The position numbers and the translations under genes were made by a program. Below are positions 1-9,920 of a stretch of DNA of 64,000 nt, one piece after another. Source of the stretch: Brevibacillus laterosporus LMG 15441 (lineage in GTDB: Bacteria; Bacillota; Bacilli; Brevibacillales; Brevibacillaceae); the NCBI RefSeq assembly GCF_000219535.2, contig NZ_CP007806.1, positions 1,832,501 to 1,896,500 of the forward strand, given 5' to 3'. The notes below the pieces were generated by a model that searched no databases, had not been told where the DNA came from, and saw nothing but the letters and a program-made list of their open reading frames with translations. Numbering within the stretch: the first letter of the stretch is position 1; every line of letters starts with the position of its first letter.

Positions 1-438
1 TTAATTTCTGATCATCTCAATCTGACGTATCGCAATCCGTTAATCGGAGGAAATGATGAGTCTTTAGGCGCTCGCTTCCCTGATATGTCTGAAGCTTATT
101 CCAAACGCTTACGTAAGCTTTCTAAAGAGATTGCAGCTACATTGGGCATCCAATTACAAGAAGGCGTGTATGCAGGGCTATTAGGCCCATCCTATGAAAC
201 TCCTGCTGAGATTCGCATGTTGCGTATTCTGGGCGGAGATGCTGTTGGGATGTCTACAGTACCAGAGGTAATCGTGGCTCGCCATATGAACATAGAGGTA
301 CTCGGTATTTCTTGCATCAGCAATATGGCGGCAGGAATTCTTGATCAACCATTATCCCATGACGAGGTAATGGAGACGACTGAGAAGGTAAAAGCGGAGT
401 TTCTTTCCTTAGTAAAAAGTGTAATTGAAAAGATGTAA
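1..438 (+). CDS. punA: Purine nucleoside phosphorylase, C-terminal part (5' end outside window)
   Basis: Open from the first base to TAA at 436-438, giving 145 residues of a protein usually about 270-275 long, so roughly the first half is missing. It is the trimeric PunA type of purine nucleoside phosphorylase, which splits inosine or guanosine with phosphate into base and ribose-1-phosphate in the cytoplasm. The family signatures [11 protein letters not shown] and [11 protein letters not shown] are visible, followed by the SNMAAG segment. In Bacillus subtilis punA lies just upstream of dacF; here dacF is 14 kb further on, with other genes in between. A strong hairpin terminator follows. Confidence 0.95.
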   Translation, partial: LISDHLNLTYRNPLIGGNDESLGARFPDMSEAYSKRLRKLSKEIAATLGIQLQEGVYAGLLGPSYETPAEIRMLRILGGDAVGMSTVPEVIVARHMNIEVLGISCISNMAAGILDQPLSHDEVMETTEKVKAEFLSLVKSVIEKM

Positions 439-490
439 TCTTTCATAATCTGTCGACGAGTGAAACATAAGGAATGCTTTCAAACATTCA

Positions 491-528
491 CAAAAACCCC
501 TTTGGCTTTTCTGCCCAAAGGGGTTTTT
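491..528. terminator. Bidirectional intrinsic terminator between punA and the IclR gene
   Basis: A hairpin with arms AACCCCTTTGG and CCAAAGGGGTT is flanked by A-run and T-run, so it can stop transcription from both converging genes. Confidence 0.9.
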
Positions 529-531
529 ATG

Positions 532-1287
532 CTAGTGGTGATACCCTAAACCAAGTGATAATTGGGAAACGGTTCGTAATACTTTCTGCTGAAAATCATT
601 CATATGAGGAAGCATACGTTCAGATGGACCGATTAGACTGATGGAAGCGATGGCTTGTCCGGTTGCATCAAAAATAGGGGCAGCAATAGCCGTCACACCA
701 ACATTGCGCAGATTGGAGCTAACTTCATAGCCGTTTCTCCTAATCGTTGTCAGACGCTGTTTCATTTCCTCAGTAGAAGTAAGGGATTGAGGTGTGTATG
801 CTTTTAGCCCAGATGCAAGAACTTCATCAATAAAAGTCTCGGATTGATAAGCAAGCAAACACCGAGCACTACTTGTCGCATATAAAGGAAACCGCCGATA
901 GGCATCAACGGTAAAGCGAATAGGATATTCAGAGTCGATTTTGTCCACATAAATAGCATCTTTACCATCCATAATACAAAGACATACCAATTCTTTGGTC
1001 TCGCCTGCCAGTTCTACAAGATGGGGTTTTGTATATTCTACGGTATTGTGATCACGTAATACCTTTGAACCTAATTCAAGTAAGGTATAACCAAGCGCAT
1101 ATTGCTTGGTTTTTTGGTTTTGGCGAATAAAGCCCTCGCTCTCAAGTGTGGTTAGTAATTTATGTGCGGCGCTTTTGGACATCGCCAGTTTTTTACTTAT
1201 TTCTGTTACACCCAATTCTCTAGGAGAATCTAAAAAGAGTTGCATAAGATGACAGCTTTTTTTAACGGAAGATAAGAAGTTGTCCAT
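532..1287 (-). CDS. IclR-family transcriptional regulator
   Basis: 251 residues, the usual IclR length. Residues 1-70 form the winged helix-turn-helix (LGVTEISKKLAMSKSAAHKLL) and the rest matches the IclR ligand-binding domain, including the GVTAIAAPIFD and SISLIGP segments near the C-terminus. IclR proteins are dimeric repressors or activators of adjacent catabolic operons. The gene is divergent from the ABC transporter/M20 operon starting at 1495, which is its likely target; the 207-bp gap would hold the operator. The ligand cannot be read from sequence. Confidence 0.9.
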   Translation of the reverse strand: MDNFLSSVKKSCHLMQLFLDSPRELGVTEISKKLAMSKSAAHKLLTTLESEGFIRQNQKTKQYALGYTLLELGSKVLRDHNTVEYTKPHLVELAGETKELVCLCIMDGKDAIYVDKIDSEYPIRFTVDAYRRFPLYATSSARCLLAYQSETFIDEVLASGLKAYTPQSLTSTEEMKQRLTTIRRNGYEVSSNLRNVGVTAIAAPIFDATGQAIASISLIGPSERMLPHMNDFQQKVLRTVSQLSLGLGYHH

Positions 1288-1401
1288 CCGATTATTCCTT
1301 TCCTATGAAAAGTCATACACGATTGACTGATATTCCAAAAAATAGGGGAAAAGCCCTGATGTAACGGTATTGTATCATGGACACATAATTTTCACAAATA
1401 A

Positions 1402-1430
1402 TTGATTTTTGAAAATATTCATGCTAAAAT
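1402..1430 (+). promoter_or_regulatory. Candidate sigma-A promoter of the ABC transporter operon
   Basis: TTGATT at 1402-1407 and TAAAAT at 1425-1430 are separated by 17 bp and lie about 65 bp before the binding-protein start. The divergent IclR gene suggests control here, though I see no clear operator palindrome. Confidence 0.5.
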
Positions 1431-1494
1431 TCACATATCGTTCCTATATGGATAACAGAGTTCACTATAAAAGAACAATAAAAGAGAGTATGGG

Positions 1495-2592
1495 GTGCTT
1501 ATGATGAAGAAACAAGCGTGGTCAGTTTTATCGGTTATTGCACTTTCGGCAATATTGGTGGCAGGCTGTGGAAGCTCAGCACAACCAGCGGGAAGCAATG
1601 AGGCAAAATCTCAATTCGAAGACAAGCTCGTTATTGCTGGAAATGGCGCTACCGTAGAAAAATTGATGAAAGACGAGATTTTTAAAAAATTTAATGAAAA
1701 ACATCCGAATGTAAAGCTCTCCTATGTATCAGGTGTTTCTACGGAAATTGTAGCCAAGATAAAGGCACAGAAAAACTCTCCACAAATAGACGTAGCCATC
1801 ATAGAGGGCGGTGAGCAAGAAAAAGGCCGTACAGAAGGATTATGGCAACCGATTACAGCAACAGATATCCCCAATGCGGCTAACGTAGCTGATGACTTAA
1901 AAGTGTTAGAAAATTCAGGAGTTACGGTTAATTTCACACCTATGGGCATCTCCTATAATACTGACCTCATTAAGGAAAAGGGGTTACCTGTGCCAGAATC
2001 CTGGAATGATCTAGCTCGTCCTGAAATGAAAGGAAATTTGATTTTAACTGATATTACTAGCAACTTCGGGCGTAGTGCGTTAATCATGCTTGCGTATGCC
2101 AATGGTGGTTCGGAAAAAGAAATGGAGGAGGGCTTCAAAAAGCTAGAGATGATTGCCGGATATATGCCTACATTTGCAAAGTCTGCTGCACAGCTCCAAC
2201 AGAATTTGCAAAGTAAGACCTCTGCCTACACAGCGTGGACAATGGCGCGGAGCATTACACAAAAAAAAGCAGGATTACCACTTGAATTCGTCTTTCCCAA
2301 AGAAGGGGCTAATATAGTACCAAACGTAGCGGTTATGGTTAAAGGGGCAAAGCATCCTGAGGTAGCTAAGGAATTTATGAATTTCTTACTAACAGATGAG
2401 GTGCAGAGCATGTATGCTTCAAAATTATATTACAATCCTGCTACCAAAGTGGACTTGCCGGATGATGTAGCAAAACAGCTTGATTTTGATCGGACCAAAG
2501 TTGTGAACTTTGATTATGCCGTTTTAGGAAGTAAGACGGGAGAGTGGATTAATCATTTCAACAAGGAAATTGCGCCCAAAGTAGGAAAGTAG
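1495..2592 (+). CDS. ABC transporter substrate-binding lipoprotein (PotD/AfuA-like)
   Basis: 365 residues with a lipoprotein signal: basic start, hydrophobic stretch, lipobox LVAGC, so it is anchored outside the membrane by a lipidated Cys. The body resembles family-1 solute-binding proteins of the spermidine/iron type (GISYNTDLIKEKGLPVPESW, then NVAVMVKGAKHPEVAKEFMNF). It is the first gene of a four-gene importer that also includes an ATPase and two permeases. The start may be GTG 1495 (after AAAGAGAG) or ATG 1501. The substrate is not determinable; polyamine, iron or an organic amide/acid are all possible, and the downstream M20 peptidase hints at an acylated amino acid or glutamyl compound. 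Confidence 0.85.
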   Translation: MLMMKKQAWSVLSVIALSAILVAGCGSSAQPAGSNEAKSQFEDKLVIAGNGATVEKLMKDEIFKKFNEKHPNVKLSYVSGVSTEIVAKIKAQKNSPQIDVAIIEGGEQEKGRTEGLWQPITATDIPNAANVADDLKVLENSGVTVNFTPMGISYNTDLIKEKGLPVPESWNDLARPEMKGNLILTDITSNFGRSALIMLAYANGGSEKEMEEGFKKLEMIAGYMPTFAKSAAQLQQNLQSKTSAYTAWTMARSITQKKAGLPLEFVFPKEGANIVPNVAVMVKGAKHPEVAKEFMNFLLTDEVQSMYASKLYYNPATKVDLPDDVAKQLDFDRTKVVNFDYAVLGSKTGEWINHFNKEIAPKVGK

Positions 2593-3711
2593 GTGTCCAT
2601 ATTGACAAGAGTGCCGGATGTAGAGTTGATAAATATTCAGAAAAGGTTCCAAAATCAGATTATTGTTGATGACTTCCAGCTTCAAATTGAGCAAGGCGAG
2701 TTCATTTCCTTGCTAGGTCCTTCTGGTTGTGGCAAAACAACAACGTTAAATATGATTGCCGGTTTTTTAGATCCTGACCAGGGGGATTTGCTCATTAAAG
2801 GCAAGAGGATGAATGGAGTTCCCCCCTATAAGAGAGAATTGGGTATGGTATTTCAAACCTATTCCTTATTCCCGCACATGACGGTAGGGGAGAACATTGG
2901 CTATGGGTTAAAATTACGCAAAATATCTAAAGCGGAACAGAAGGAGCGAATCCAAAAGGTCCTAGAGCTGGTAAAGCTACCACATGTAGCAGATCGATAT
3001 CCCAAGCAGCTTTCAGGCGGACAGCGTCAACGTATTGCCATTGCCAGAGCATTAGTTGTAGAGCCGTCATTGTTACTTCTTGACGAGCCATTAAGCAACC
3101 TAGATGCGAAATTACGTGAAGAATTACGTGATGAGTTGAAACGGCTACATCAGGAAATTGGAGTTACGACCATTTTTGTTACGCATGATCAGGAAGAAGC
3201 TTTATCCCTATCTGATCGAATAGTAGTCATGAATTATGGACGTGTAGAGCAAATCGGTCGACCTCACGAAATTTATCATCATCCAGCAACAGAATTTGTT
3301 CATACGTTTATTGGCAAGTCAAATCGAATACCTGGTCGTATTACCGCTATAAACGGTCAGATCATGACGATTAAAACAGATGGAGATTGGGAGATACAAG
3401 CTGTTGTGACTAACAAAAATCTACAGATAGATCAGCGAGTGATAGCCTATGTCCGTCCAGAGAAAATCAAACTATTTTCGTTACATGATCGATCAAGCGA
3501 TAGATCCTCCATGGATAATAAAGTATACGGACAACTGACGTTTTCCTCATTCCTTGGTGCCTATACGGAATGTAGGGTGCAGATTGGAGGAGCTCAGCTT
3601 GATGTACGCGTACAAGAATCGAGTGTGCTTACAGAAATGAAGCAGGAAGCAACGATCATTTGTCAATGGGAAAAGGAAGATGTTTTTGTAATGGCGGAGA
3701 GGAGGGAGTAA
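2593..3711 (+). CDS. ABC transporter ATP-binding protein, PotA-like
   Basis: 372 residues beginning at a GTG that directly abuts the stop codon of the binding protein. Walker A GPSGCGKTT, signature [15 protein letters not shown] and Walker B LLLLDEPLSNLD are intact, and the C-terminal ~120 residues form the TOBE-type domain of polyamine/iron-class importers. It energises import through the two permeases downstream (3714 and 4553). Confidence 0.92.
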   Translation: MSILTRVPDVELINIQKRFQNQIIVDDFQLQIEQGEFISLLGPSGCGKTTTLNMIAGFLDPDQGDLLIKGKRMNGVPPYKRELGMVFQTYSLFPHMTVGENIGYGLKLRKISKAEQKERIQKVLELVKLPHVADRYPKQLSGGQRQRIAIARALVVEPSLLLLDEPLSNLDAKLREELRDELKRLHQEIGVTTIFVTHDQEEALSLSDRIVVMNYGRVEQIGRPHEIYHHPATEFVHTFIGKSNRIPGRITAINGQIMTIKTDGDWEIQAVVTNKNLQIDQRVIAYVRPEKIKLFSLHDRSSDRSSMDNKVYGQLTFSSFLGAYTECRVQIGGAQLDVRVQESSVLTEMKQEATIICQWEKEDVFVMAERRE

Positions 3712-3713
3712 AG

Positions 3714-4556
3714 ATGTCAAAACGACTCGGCTATCTGTTATTACTTTTACCGGCCATGATTATTTTACTTGGTGTCTTTCTTATCCCTATGCTTTTCATT
3801 CTTCTTTTAAGTTTGGAAGGAGCAGAGGGGCAGTTTAGTTGGTCCAATTATCTCATGTTTTTTCAGGATACCTATTATCTAGAGATACTAGGACGAACAA
3901 TCTCTCTAAGCTTATACACCGTTGCCTGCACATTACTACTAGCCTATCCTGTAGCGATGTTTATGGCCCGTACACAGGGAAAGCTGCGTGGGCTCGTCAC
4001 GATGTTAATTTTGTGTCCACATCTTATAAGTGTTGTGATACGAAATTTCGGCTGGGTAGTCATTTTGGGAGATACAGGCTGGCTGAATACCATGCTACTA
4101 AAAGTAGGGATTATTGAAACGCCACTCCGCTTGTTATACAACGAATTAGGTATTGTTATAGGCTTAACGGATGCGTTTATTGCTTATATGGTATTGGCAA
4201 TTGCGACTAGTCTTTATACCATTGATGCTTCCTTGTATAAAGCGGCTTCTATCTTAGGAGCAACACGCCTTCAATCTTTTTTTCACATAACCTTACCTCT
4301 GAGCATGCCTGGTGTGTTTGCCGGCATTACACTGGTTTTTAGTTTGTCGATGAGTGCCTATGTTACACCAGCCCTAATGGGAGGAACGTCGGTTAAGGTT
4401 ATTCCTGTACTAGCCTTTGAACAAATCATGTCGACCCTTAACTGGCCATTGGGAGCAGCTCTCGCTATCTTATTGCTTTCAAGTACGGTTGTGCTGGTCA
4501 CTTTGTTTAGTCGATTAGTAGAAACAAAACGGTATAAAGAGGTGTTTACATCATGA
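3714..4556 (+). CDS. ABC transporter permease, PotB-like
   Basis: 280 residues with about six hydrophobic segments and the EAA-type loop (YKAASILGATRLQSFFHITLP). The start chosen is ATG 3714, placed after GGAGGGAG at the end of the ATPase gene; a longer in-frame extension overlaps the ATPase and has no ribosome site. It forms one half of the membrane channel. Confidence 0.9.
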   Translation: MSKRLGYLLLLLPAMIILLGVFLIPMLFILLLSLEGAEGQFSWSNYLMFFQDTYYLEILGRTISLSLYTVACTLLLAYPVAMFMARTQGKLRGLVTMLILCPHLISVVIRNFGWVVILGDTGWLNTMLLKVGIIETPLRLLYNELGIVIGLTDAFIAYMVLAIATSLYTIDASLYKAASILGATRLQSFFHITLPLSMPGVFAGITLVFSLSMSAYVTPALMGGTSVKVIPVLAFEQIMSTLNWPLGAALAILLLSSTVVLVTLFSRLVETKRYKEVFTS

Positions 4557-5359
4557 GACAAGGTAAATTTTCTTGGCTAGGTGTTATCACCGTTGCCATT
4601 TTGATTTTTGTAAATGCGCCTTTTTTGATTATTGTTCCAAGCTCATTTACTGCTGCTGGATACCTATCGTTTCCCCCAGAAGGGTTTTCCTTGGATTGGT
4701 ATAAGCAAATCCTTGATCGGCCTGAGTTTATAGAAGCCTTCTGGTTTAGCCTCCAGTTAGCAGCTATCACGGCCATCCTTTCGACCTTGATTGGAACAAT
4801 GGCTGCCATCGCAATCTCTAAGTATCAATTTAAGGGTAAAAATTTTATTAGTGGCTTGCTCTTATCACCTTTAACCGTGCCATCACTGATTATTGGTATC
4901 GCGGCGCTGTTGTTCTTTACCCGTCTTGGGCTTGGGGGAACATTCTTGGGCTTGCTACTAGCACACATATTAATTTCAATTCCTTATGTCGTACGACTTG
5001 TTTTGACGGGGTTAACTACCTTTGATTACACCTTAGAAAAGGCGGCATATATGCTAGGGGCAAGACCGGTACATGTGTTTTGGGATATTACATTACCGAT
5101 GTTGCGTCCAGCGATCTTGTCAGGATTTATTTTTTCGTTCCTGACTTCCTTTGATAATGTGACAGTATCCTTATTCCTCGTTGCTCCAGATACAACAACG
5201 TTACCGCTCGCCATTTTTACCTACATGCAGGAATCACTTGATCCAATGGTGGCTTCTATATCATCGGTTGTTATTCTGATTAGCTTATTTTTTATCTTTT
5301 TATTGGAAAAGGTATATGGTTTAGATCGATTATTTGGACTAAACGCACAACAACATTAA
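4553..5359 (+). CDS. ABC transporter permease, PotC-like
   Basis: 268 residues, overlapping the previous permease by 4 bp (ATGA), which implies translational coupling. It has six hydrophobic segments and the EAA loop (LEKAAYMLGARPVHVFWDITLP). It is the second channel subunit of the importer. Confidence 0.9.
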   Translation: MRQGKFSWLGVITVAILIFVNAPFLIIVPSSFTAAGYLSFPPEGFSLDWYKQILDRPEFIEAFWFSLQLAAITAILSTLIGTMAAIAISKYQFKGKNFISGLLLSPLTVPSLIIGIAALLFFTRLGLGGTFLGLLLAHILISIPYVVRLVLTGLTTFDYTLEKAAYMLGARPVHVFWDITLPMLRPAILSGFIFSFLTSFDNVTVSLFLVAPDTTTLPLAIFTYMQESLDPMVASISSVVILISLFFIFLLEKVYGLDRLFGLNAQQH

Positions 5360-5377
5360 TGGAGATGTCATCTACCT

Positions 5378-6514
5378 ATGGCCCTATATACTTATTTGCA
5401 AGAACAACTGCCTAGCTTTATGCAACACTTAGAAGAGAGTGTCAATATTGATTCTCCTTCTAAACATAAATCACAGAGCGAAAAAATGATTGCTTGGTAT
5501 ATAAAAGTCATGCATAAATTAACGGGCGGAAGGGTTCACCGTTATACGAACCCCACCTATGGCGACCAATTGCGCTGGGAGGTAGGGACAGGAAGGAAAA
5601 GAATCTTATTAGTCGGTCATTATGATACAGTATGGCCACTACAGGAGAGTATAAAGCGACCATTTCGTTGCCAGGATGGAAAGGCATACGGACCCGGAGT
5701 CTATGATATGAAAGCAGGGATTCTTCAAGCTATTTTTGCCATTCAAGCTCTGAGTAGATTTAATCGCCTTCCAAAGGATAAGACGATTGTGCTTCTTCTT
5801 ACAGGAGATGAGGAAATCGGTAGCCCGACTTCTCGATTGATTTTGGAAGAGGAGGCGAAAAAAGCAGAGGTAGCGTTCATATTAGAACCGCCGGTAGCTC
5901 CTCATGGGGCATTAAAGACGTGGCGCAAGGGTAGCTCGCAGTACACGATTCAGGTATCAGGGGTTTCGGCTCATGCTGGAGTTGATCACGATAAAGGAAT
6001 TTCAGCTATTCAAGAAATAACCTATCATATTCAACATTTGCACTCGCTGACCAATTATGCAAATGGAACAACGGTTAATGTGGGGACAATTACAGGCGGG
6101 GTAGGGCGAAATGTAGTAGCCGATTATGCTGAAGCCGAAGTAGATGTGCGAGTGCAATCTCAAGAAGAGGCGGAACGAATTCACCAGCTCATGATGTCTT
6201 TACAGCCAGTTCTTCCTGGAACAAAGCTAGTTGTGAAGGGAGGTATCAATCGTCCGCCGATGGAAAAGACGGAGAAAAGCTATGCACTTTTTGCGTTAGC
6301 GAAGTATATTTGTGAACAGGAGTTCTCCTGCTCCTTAACAGAAGAGGGAACAGGTGGTGTTAGCGATGGTAACTTTGTCGCCGCTTGCGGGGTTCCCACG
6401 TTAGATGGATTAGGGGCAAGTGGCGATTATGCCCATTCCCCACGTGAGTTCATCTGGGTAAAAGATATTCCAAAAAGAACGACACTATTAGCTCGTTTGT
6501 TAGAAGAATGTTAA
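5378..6514 (+). CDS. M20-family metallopeptidase, carboxypeptidase G2-like
   Basis: 378 residues, a full-length M20 zinc peptidase. Metal-ligand motifs are seen in order: GHYDTVWP (His81), GPGVYDMKAG (Asp110), TGDEEIGS (Glu145 general base, Glu146), ILEPP and the late YAHSPREF histidine. The central dimerisation domain begins near KGSSQYTIQVSGVSAHAG. Family members cleave C-terminal glutamate or other amino acids from peptides or acyl-amino acids. It lies 18 bp after the transporter genes and is probably co-transcribed, suggesting that the importer brings in its substrate. No signal peptide, so cytoplasmic. Confidence 0.88.
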   Translation: MALYTYLQEQLPSFMQHLEESVNIDSPSKHKSQSEKMIAWYIKVMHKLTGGRVHRYTNPTYGDQLRWEVGTGRKRILLVGHYDTVWPLQESIKRPFRCQDGKAYGPGVYDMKAGILQAIFAIQALSRFNRLPKDKTIVLLLTGDEEIGSPTSRLILEEEAKKAEVAFILEPPVAPHGALKTWRKGSSQYTIQVSGVSAHAGVDHDKGISAIQEITYHIQHLHSLTNYANGTTVNVGTITGGVGRNVVADYAEAEVDVRVQSQEEAERIHQLMMSLQPVLPGTKLVVKGGINRPPMEKTEKSYALFALAKYICEQEFSCSLTEEGTGGVSDGNFVAACGVPTLDGLGASGDYAHSPREFIWVKDIPKRTTLLARLLEEC

Positions 6515-6912
6515 AAAGGATAGATAAGACTCTCTTGATCCAAACCTAGGCCAGGATTGCTTTTATGGATAAATGGGTGGGGCAGGTTAGAGAGTCTTTC
6601 CTTTACATGTTACGATGCAAGGTCAAAAATGTATGCGTTATGTTACATATGTAAGATAATTCTGTCAGCTGAACATAAAAAAATATAAAATAAATAAATT
6701 ATAATAATGAAAGACAAAGAATGGGATATTTCAAACAAGAGACAAAATGAAAGCGTTATCATCGCTTTATAACCAAGACTATTTTGATTTAAAACGAAAA
6801 GTTTATGAAAATTGACCGGTTAGTTCAGTTTGTAGCATACATTTGTAGGAAATTCATGCTAGTTCTATTCACTTTGTTTATAATATTTTATGTTTGTAGG
6901 GGCTGTAATTCG
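6515..6912. other. Intergenic region with a long-range inverted repeat
   Basis: No gene is seen. A perfect 10-bp inverted repeat, AAGACTCTCT at 6526-6535 and AGAGAGTCTT at 6589-6598, encloses 53 nt just after the M20 stop and ends in a pyrimidine-rich run, so it may be a terminator or a folded 3' UTR. The remainder is AT-rich. Confidence 0.4.
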
Positions 6913-7019
6913 TTGACACCGTAATAAATTCGTAATATTTTTATATGTAACAGACAGTTTGTTTCGTTATTTTGCGAAATTCGTAATGAAATGGAAAAGT
7001 ACGAAAGTGAATTCGTAGA
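6901..7019 (+). promoter_or_regulatory. Promoter with repeated TTCGT motifs upstream of the Lrp gene
   Basis: TTGACA (6913-6918) and TATTTT (6936-6941) are 17 bp apart. Around them the motif AATTCGTAA or its core TTCGT/ACGAA occurs about six times, some as inverted pairs such as TTTCG...CGAAA. This looks like an operator array for autoregulation by the adjacent Lrp-type protein; the protein-site match is inferred. Confidence 0.5.
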
Positions 7020-7064
7020 GTAGATGAGATCAAACAGAAATAAGAGTAAAATGGAGTGGTAAGA

Positions 7065-7544
7065 TTGAGGAAAATCGACCATGTGGATAGGCAAATCTTG
7101 CAGATCCTCCAAGAAGATGGCCGAACTCCTTATACAGAGATTGCTCACCAATTAAAAGTGAGTGAAGGCACGATTCGCTCGAGGATATCTCGTCTATTAC
7201 ATGATGGAGTTTTTCAATTCGTCATTCGCACCGATCCGGAAAAGCTAGGGCTTAATGTGTTGGCGTTTATCGGTCTAACCACGAAATTGGGCAAACAGAA
7301 ACAAGTAGCTGCGGAGTTAACGGAACTACCTCAGGTTACATTTGTAGGGGCTTTTAGTGGTAAGCACGATTTAATCATACAAGCCTGTTTTTACAGTAAT
7401 GACGAGCTGATTATCTTCGTTAATGAGCAACTCTCGCGAATCGATGGCATACTCGCTGCCGATGTCTCTTTGGAGCTAAAGCAGTATAAAGAATCTTTTT
7501 CGTATGTACGTGAAGAGGATATTACGACATCAGAAGGGGGTTAA
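7065..7544 (+). CDS. Lrp/AsnC-family transcriptional regulator
   Basis: About 159 residues: N-terminal helix-turn-helix (DRQILQILQEDGRTPYTEIA) and C-terminal RAM/AsnC ligand domain (VTFVGAFSGKHDLIIQACF). I place the start at TTG 7065, 8 nt after GGAG and at the usual family N-terminus; GTG 7056 in frame is less well placed. Such proteins are amino-acid-responsive octameric regulators. It may regulate itself and the opp operon about 0.5 kb downstream. Confidence 0.85.
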   Translation: MRKIDHVDRQILQILQEDGRTPYTEIAHQLKVSEGTIRSRISRLLHDGVFQFVIRTDPEKLGLNVLAFIGLTTKLGKQKQVAAELTELPQVTFVGAFSGKHDLIIQACFYSNDELIIFVNEQLSRIDGILAADVSLELKQYKESFSYVREEDITTSEGG

Positions 7545-8054
7545 ACAAGCCGGCTTTAGAACCTTATCTCCCGATGCTAGATTTTTCAGAAAAAACATAC
7601 AATGAGAGCATTGTACTATGAATCATGCATCTATCAGGTATAGATAGGGCATGGTTTAGTGAACTATTTGCCCTCTGTTTTGATGTATGACCAACCTTCT
7701 GAATTGCACTGATTAGAAAGACATTATACAGACTCTTGGTTTTTATCTAGAATATTCAGAATGAATAACCTATTTGGTTTACTTTACCTAAGTAGTACAA
7801 TAACGCATAAGATTTAGGGAAAGAAACAATTGGTTCATTTCATGTGAATAGATAACTAAGATTGGATAATAGCTTTCATGCAGACATGGACAGACAGCGT
7901 ATGCTCGAAAACTGTCGAATATTGTAAAATGCTTGCTTGAAAAATGATGATCGCTTGTACAGTAGCACAATCATATATTCACATATGGTCATCTAAGATG
8001 CACCAAGGTGGATTGTGTAGAGATAGTAGAAATCTTTTTAAGGGGGAATGAGGT
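7545..8054. other. Intergenic leader before the opp operon
   Basis: About 510 bp without a convincing gene. It presumably carries the opp promoter and leader, but I could not pick a well-spaced -35/-10 pair. No tRNA-like or T-box-like landmark was recognised. Confidence 0.4.
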
Positions 8055-8987
8055 TTGCTCCGTTACCTTGGTAAACGTATTATTTTTATGTTTGTTTCTT
8101 TGTTTTTAATTGTTACCGCGACTTTTTTCCTGATGCATTCAATTCCGGGTGGACCATTCACCGGTGAACGTAATGTACCACCAGAAATTCAAAAAGCGCT
8201 GGAAGCAAAGTACAATCTGGACTTACCGATTAGTCAGCAGTACCTGTTGTACTTGAAAGGGATTGCTACTTGGGATTTGGGTCCATCCTTTACTGAGAAA
8301 TCATCAACGGTTAATGATATGATCAATCGTGGATTTCCTGTATCAGCACATTTAGGTCTACAGGCTTTATTAGTCGCTATTTTTGGCGGAATTTCCTTGG
8401 GTGTAATTGCAGCTCTCTATCATAATAAATGGCAGGATTATAGTGCCATGCTGATTGCTGTGCTTGGACTTTCGGTACCTAGCTTTATCCTTGCAAGTTT
8501 TTATCAATATTTCTTCTCGATTGAGCTTGGATGGTTCCCGATTGCAAAATGGGAAACTTGGAAGCATACTGTTTTACCAACATTCGCGTTGGCAGCAAGT
8601 CCACTAGCCTTTATCGCGCGTCTGACTCGTTCTAATATGATTGAAATTATGGGACAAGATTATATTAAAACAGCTAAATCTAAAGGATTAAGTACTTTCG
8701 TTATCACAGTAAAACATGCGATCCGAAATGCACTTTTACCTGTTATTACTTACTTAGGACCTTTGTCTGCTAGCATTTTGACTGGGGCTTTCGTAGTTGA
8801 AAGAATTTTTGGTATTCCTGGTCTTGGTAGAGAATTTGTTATATCCATTACGAATCGTGATTATACGGTTATCATGGGTACAACCGTCTTCTATGCGATG
8901 ATACTTGTAGTCATGGTTTTGATTGTGGATATTGCCTATACATTGATTGACCCACGCATTAAGCTTGGCGATGTTGGAAGGGAGTAG
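8055..8987 (+). CDS. oppB: Oligopeptide ABC transporter permease OppB
   Basis: 310 residues starting at TTG 8055 after GGGGGAATGAGG. N-terminal hydrophobic anchor, the PGGPF segment and the EAA loop ([20 protein letters not shown]) closely follow OppB, and the C-terminus [15 protein letters not shown] is typical. It is a membrane channel subunit for peptide uptake. In Bacillus the Opp system also imports Phr-type signalling peptides, relevant to the regulator/peptide pair at 25.1-26.5 kb. Confidence 0.93.
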   Translation: MLRYLGKRIIFMFVSLFLIVTATFFLMHSIPGGPFTGERNVPPEIQKALEAKYNLDLPISQQYLLYLKGIATWDLGPSFTEKSSTVNDMINRGFPVSAHLGLQALLVAIFGGISLGVIAALYHNKWQDYSAMLIAVLGLSVPSFILASFYQYFFSIELGWFPIAKWETWKHTVLPTFALAASPLAFIARLTRSNMIEIMGQDYIKTAKSKGLSTFVITVKHAIRNALLPVITYLGPLSASILTGAFVVERIFGIPGLGREFVISITNRDYTVIMGTTVFYAMILVVMVLIVDIAYTLIDPRIKLGDVGRE

Positions 8988-8994
8988 TGACAGA

Positions 8995-9909
8995 ATGCAA
9001 TTAACAGAAAAACACTTTGAGCCTGTCTCTGTAGATGCTAGTCAGGCTGAACAAATTAAGCGTCCAAGTTTATCCTTTTGGCAAGACGCATGGCGTCGTC
9101 TTAAACAAAATAAAGTAGCTATGGTTTCTCTTATCTTTTTGGTAGCCCTAATTGTCTGTGCTATCGCTATGCCAATGATTAGTTCTAATGACTACTTCTC
9201 TACAGATTTAACTGGTAAAAACAAAAAGCCATCCATGGAACACTTTTTTGGAACGGATGATCTAGGACGTGATATGTTCGTTCGTATTTGGTACGGTGCA
9301 CGTATCTCCCTTGAAGTAGGTTTTGCCGCTGCCTTTATTGATTTGATCGTTGGAGTACTTTGGGGTGGTATCGCAGGTTTCTATGGTGGTAAAGTGGACG
9401 AGGTTATGATGCGCATTGCTGATATCCTGTTTGCTATTCCTTATCTATTAGTAGTTATCTTACTTTTGGTTGTTTTAAAGCCTGGTGTTACGACTATTAT
9501 TTTAGCCCTTACCATAACGGGCTGGATCGGGATGGCCAGGATTGTAAGGGGACAGATGCTACAGCTTAAGCAGCAGGAATATGTATTAGCTGCGAAATCG
9601 CTTGGTGCTGATAGCAAACGCATTATCTTTAAGCACTTGATTCCAAATGCTCTGGGTCCGATCATCGTAACGTTGAGTTTGTCGATTCCAAGTGCAATTT
9701 TTGCTGAAGCATTCTTATCCTTCCTTGGTCTAGGGGTTTCTGCACCAGTTGCTTCATGGGGAACCATGGCATCAGAGGGATTACCGGCTATGAAGTATTA
9801 CCCATGGCGTTTAATGTTCCCAGCTATTTTTATCAGTTTAACCATTTTGGCCTTAAACCTGTTGGGTGACGGTATTCGAGATGCAGTAGACCCACGCTTA
9901 CGTAAATAG
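8995..9909 (+). CDS. oppC: Oligopeptide ABC transporter permease OppC
   Basis: 304 residues from ATG 8995; the in-frame region before it overlaps oppB and lacks a ribosome site. Features: FGTDDLGRDMFVRIWYGARIS, the EAA loop (LAAKSLGADSKRIIFKHLIP) and C-terminal DAVDPRLRK, all typical of OppC/DppC. It pairs with OppB. Confidence 0.93.
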   Translation: MQLTEKHFEPVSVDASQAEQIKRPSLSFWQDAWRRLKQNKVAMVSLIFLVALIVCAIAMPMISSNDYFSTDLTGKNKKPSMEHFFGTDDLGRDMFVRIWYGARISLEVGFAAAFIDLIVGVLWGGIAGFYGGKVDEVMMRIADILFAIPYLLVVILLLVVLKPGVTTIILALTITGWIGMARIVRGQMLQLKQQEYVLAAKSLGADSKRIIFKHLIPNALGPIIVTLSLSIPSAIFAEAFLSFLGLGVSAPVASWGTMASEGLPAMKYYPWRLMFPAIFISLTILALNLLGDGIRDAVDPRLRK

Positions 9910-9920
9910 GAGGGATTAGG

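Noticed and set aside
9441-9767. 108-codon minus-strand frame inside oppC
   Set aside because: Antisense shadow of a strongly conserved permease gene.
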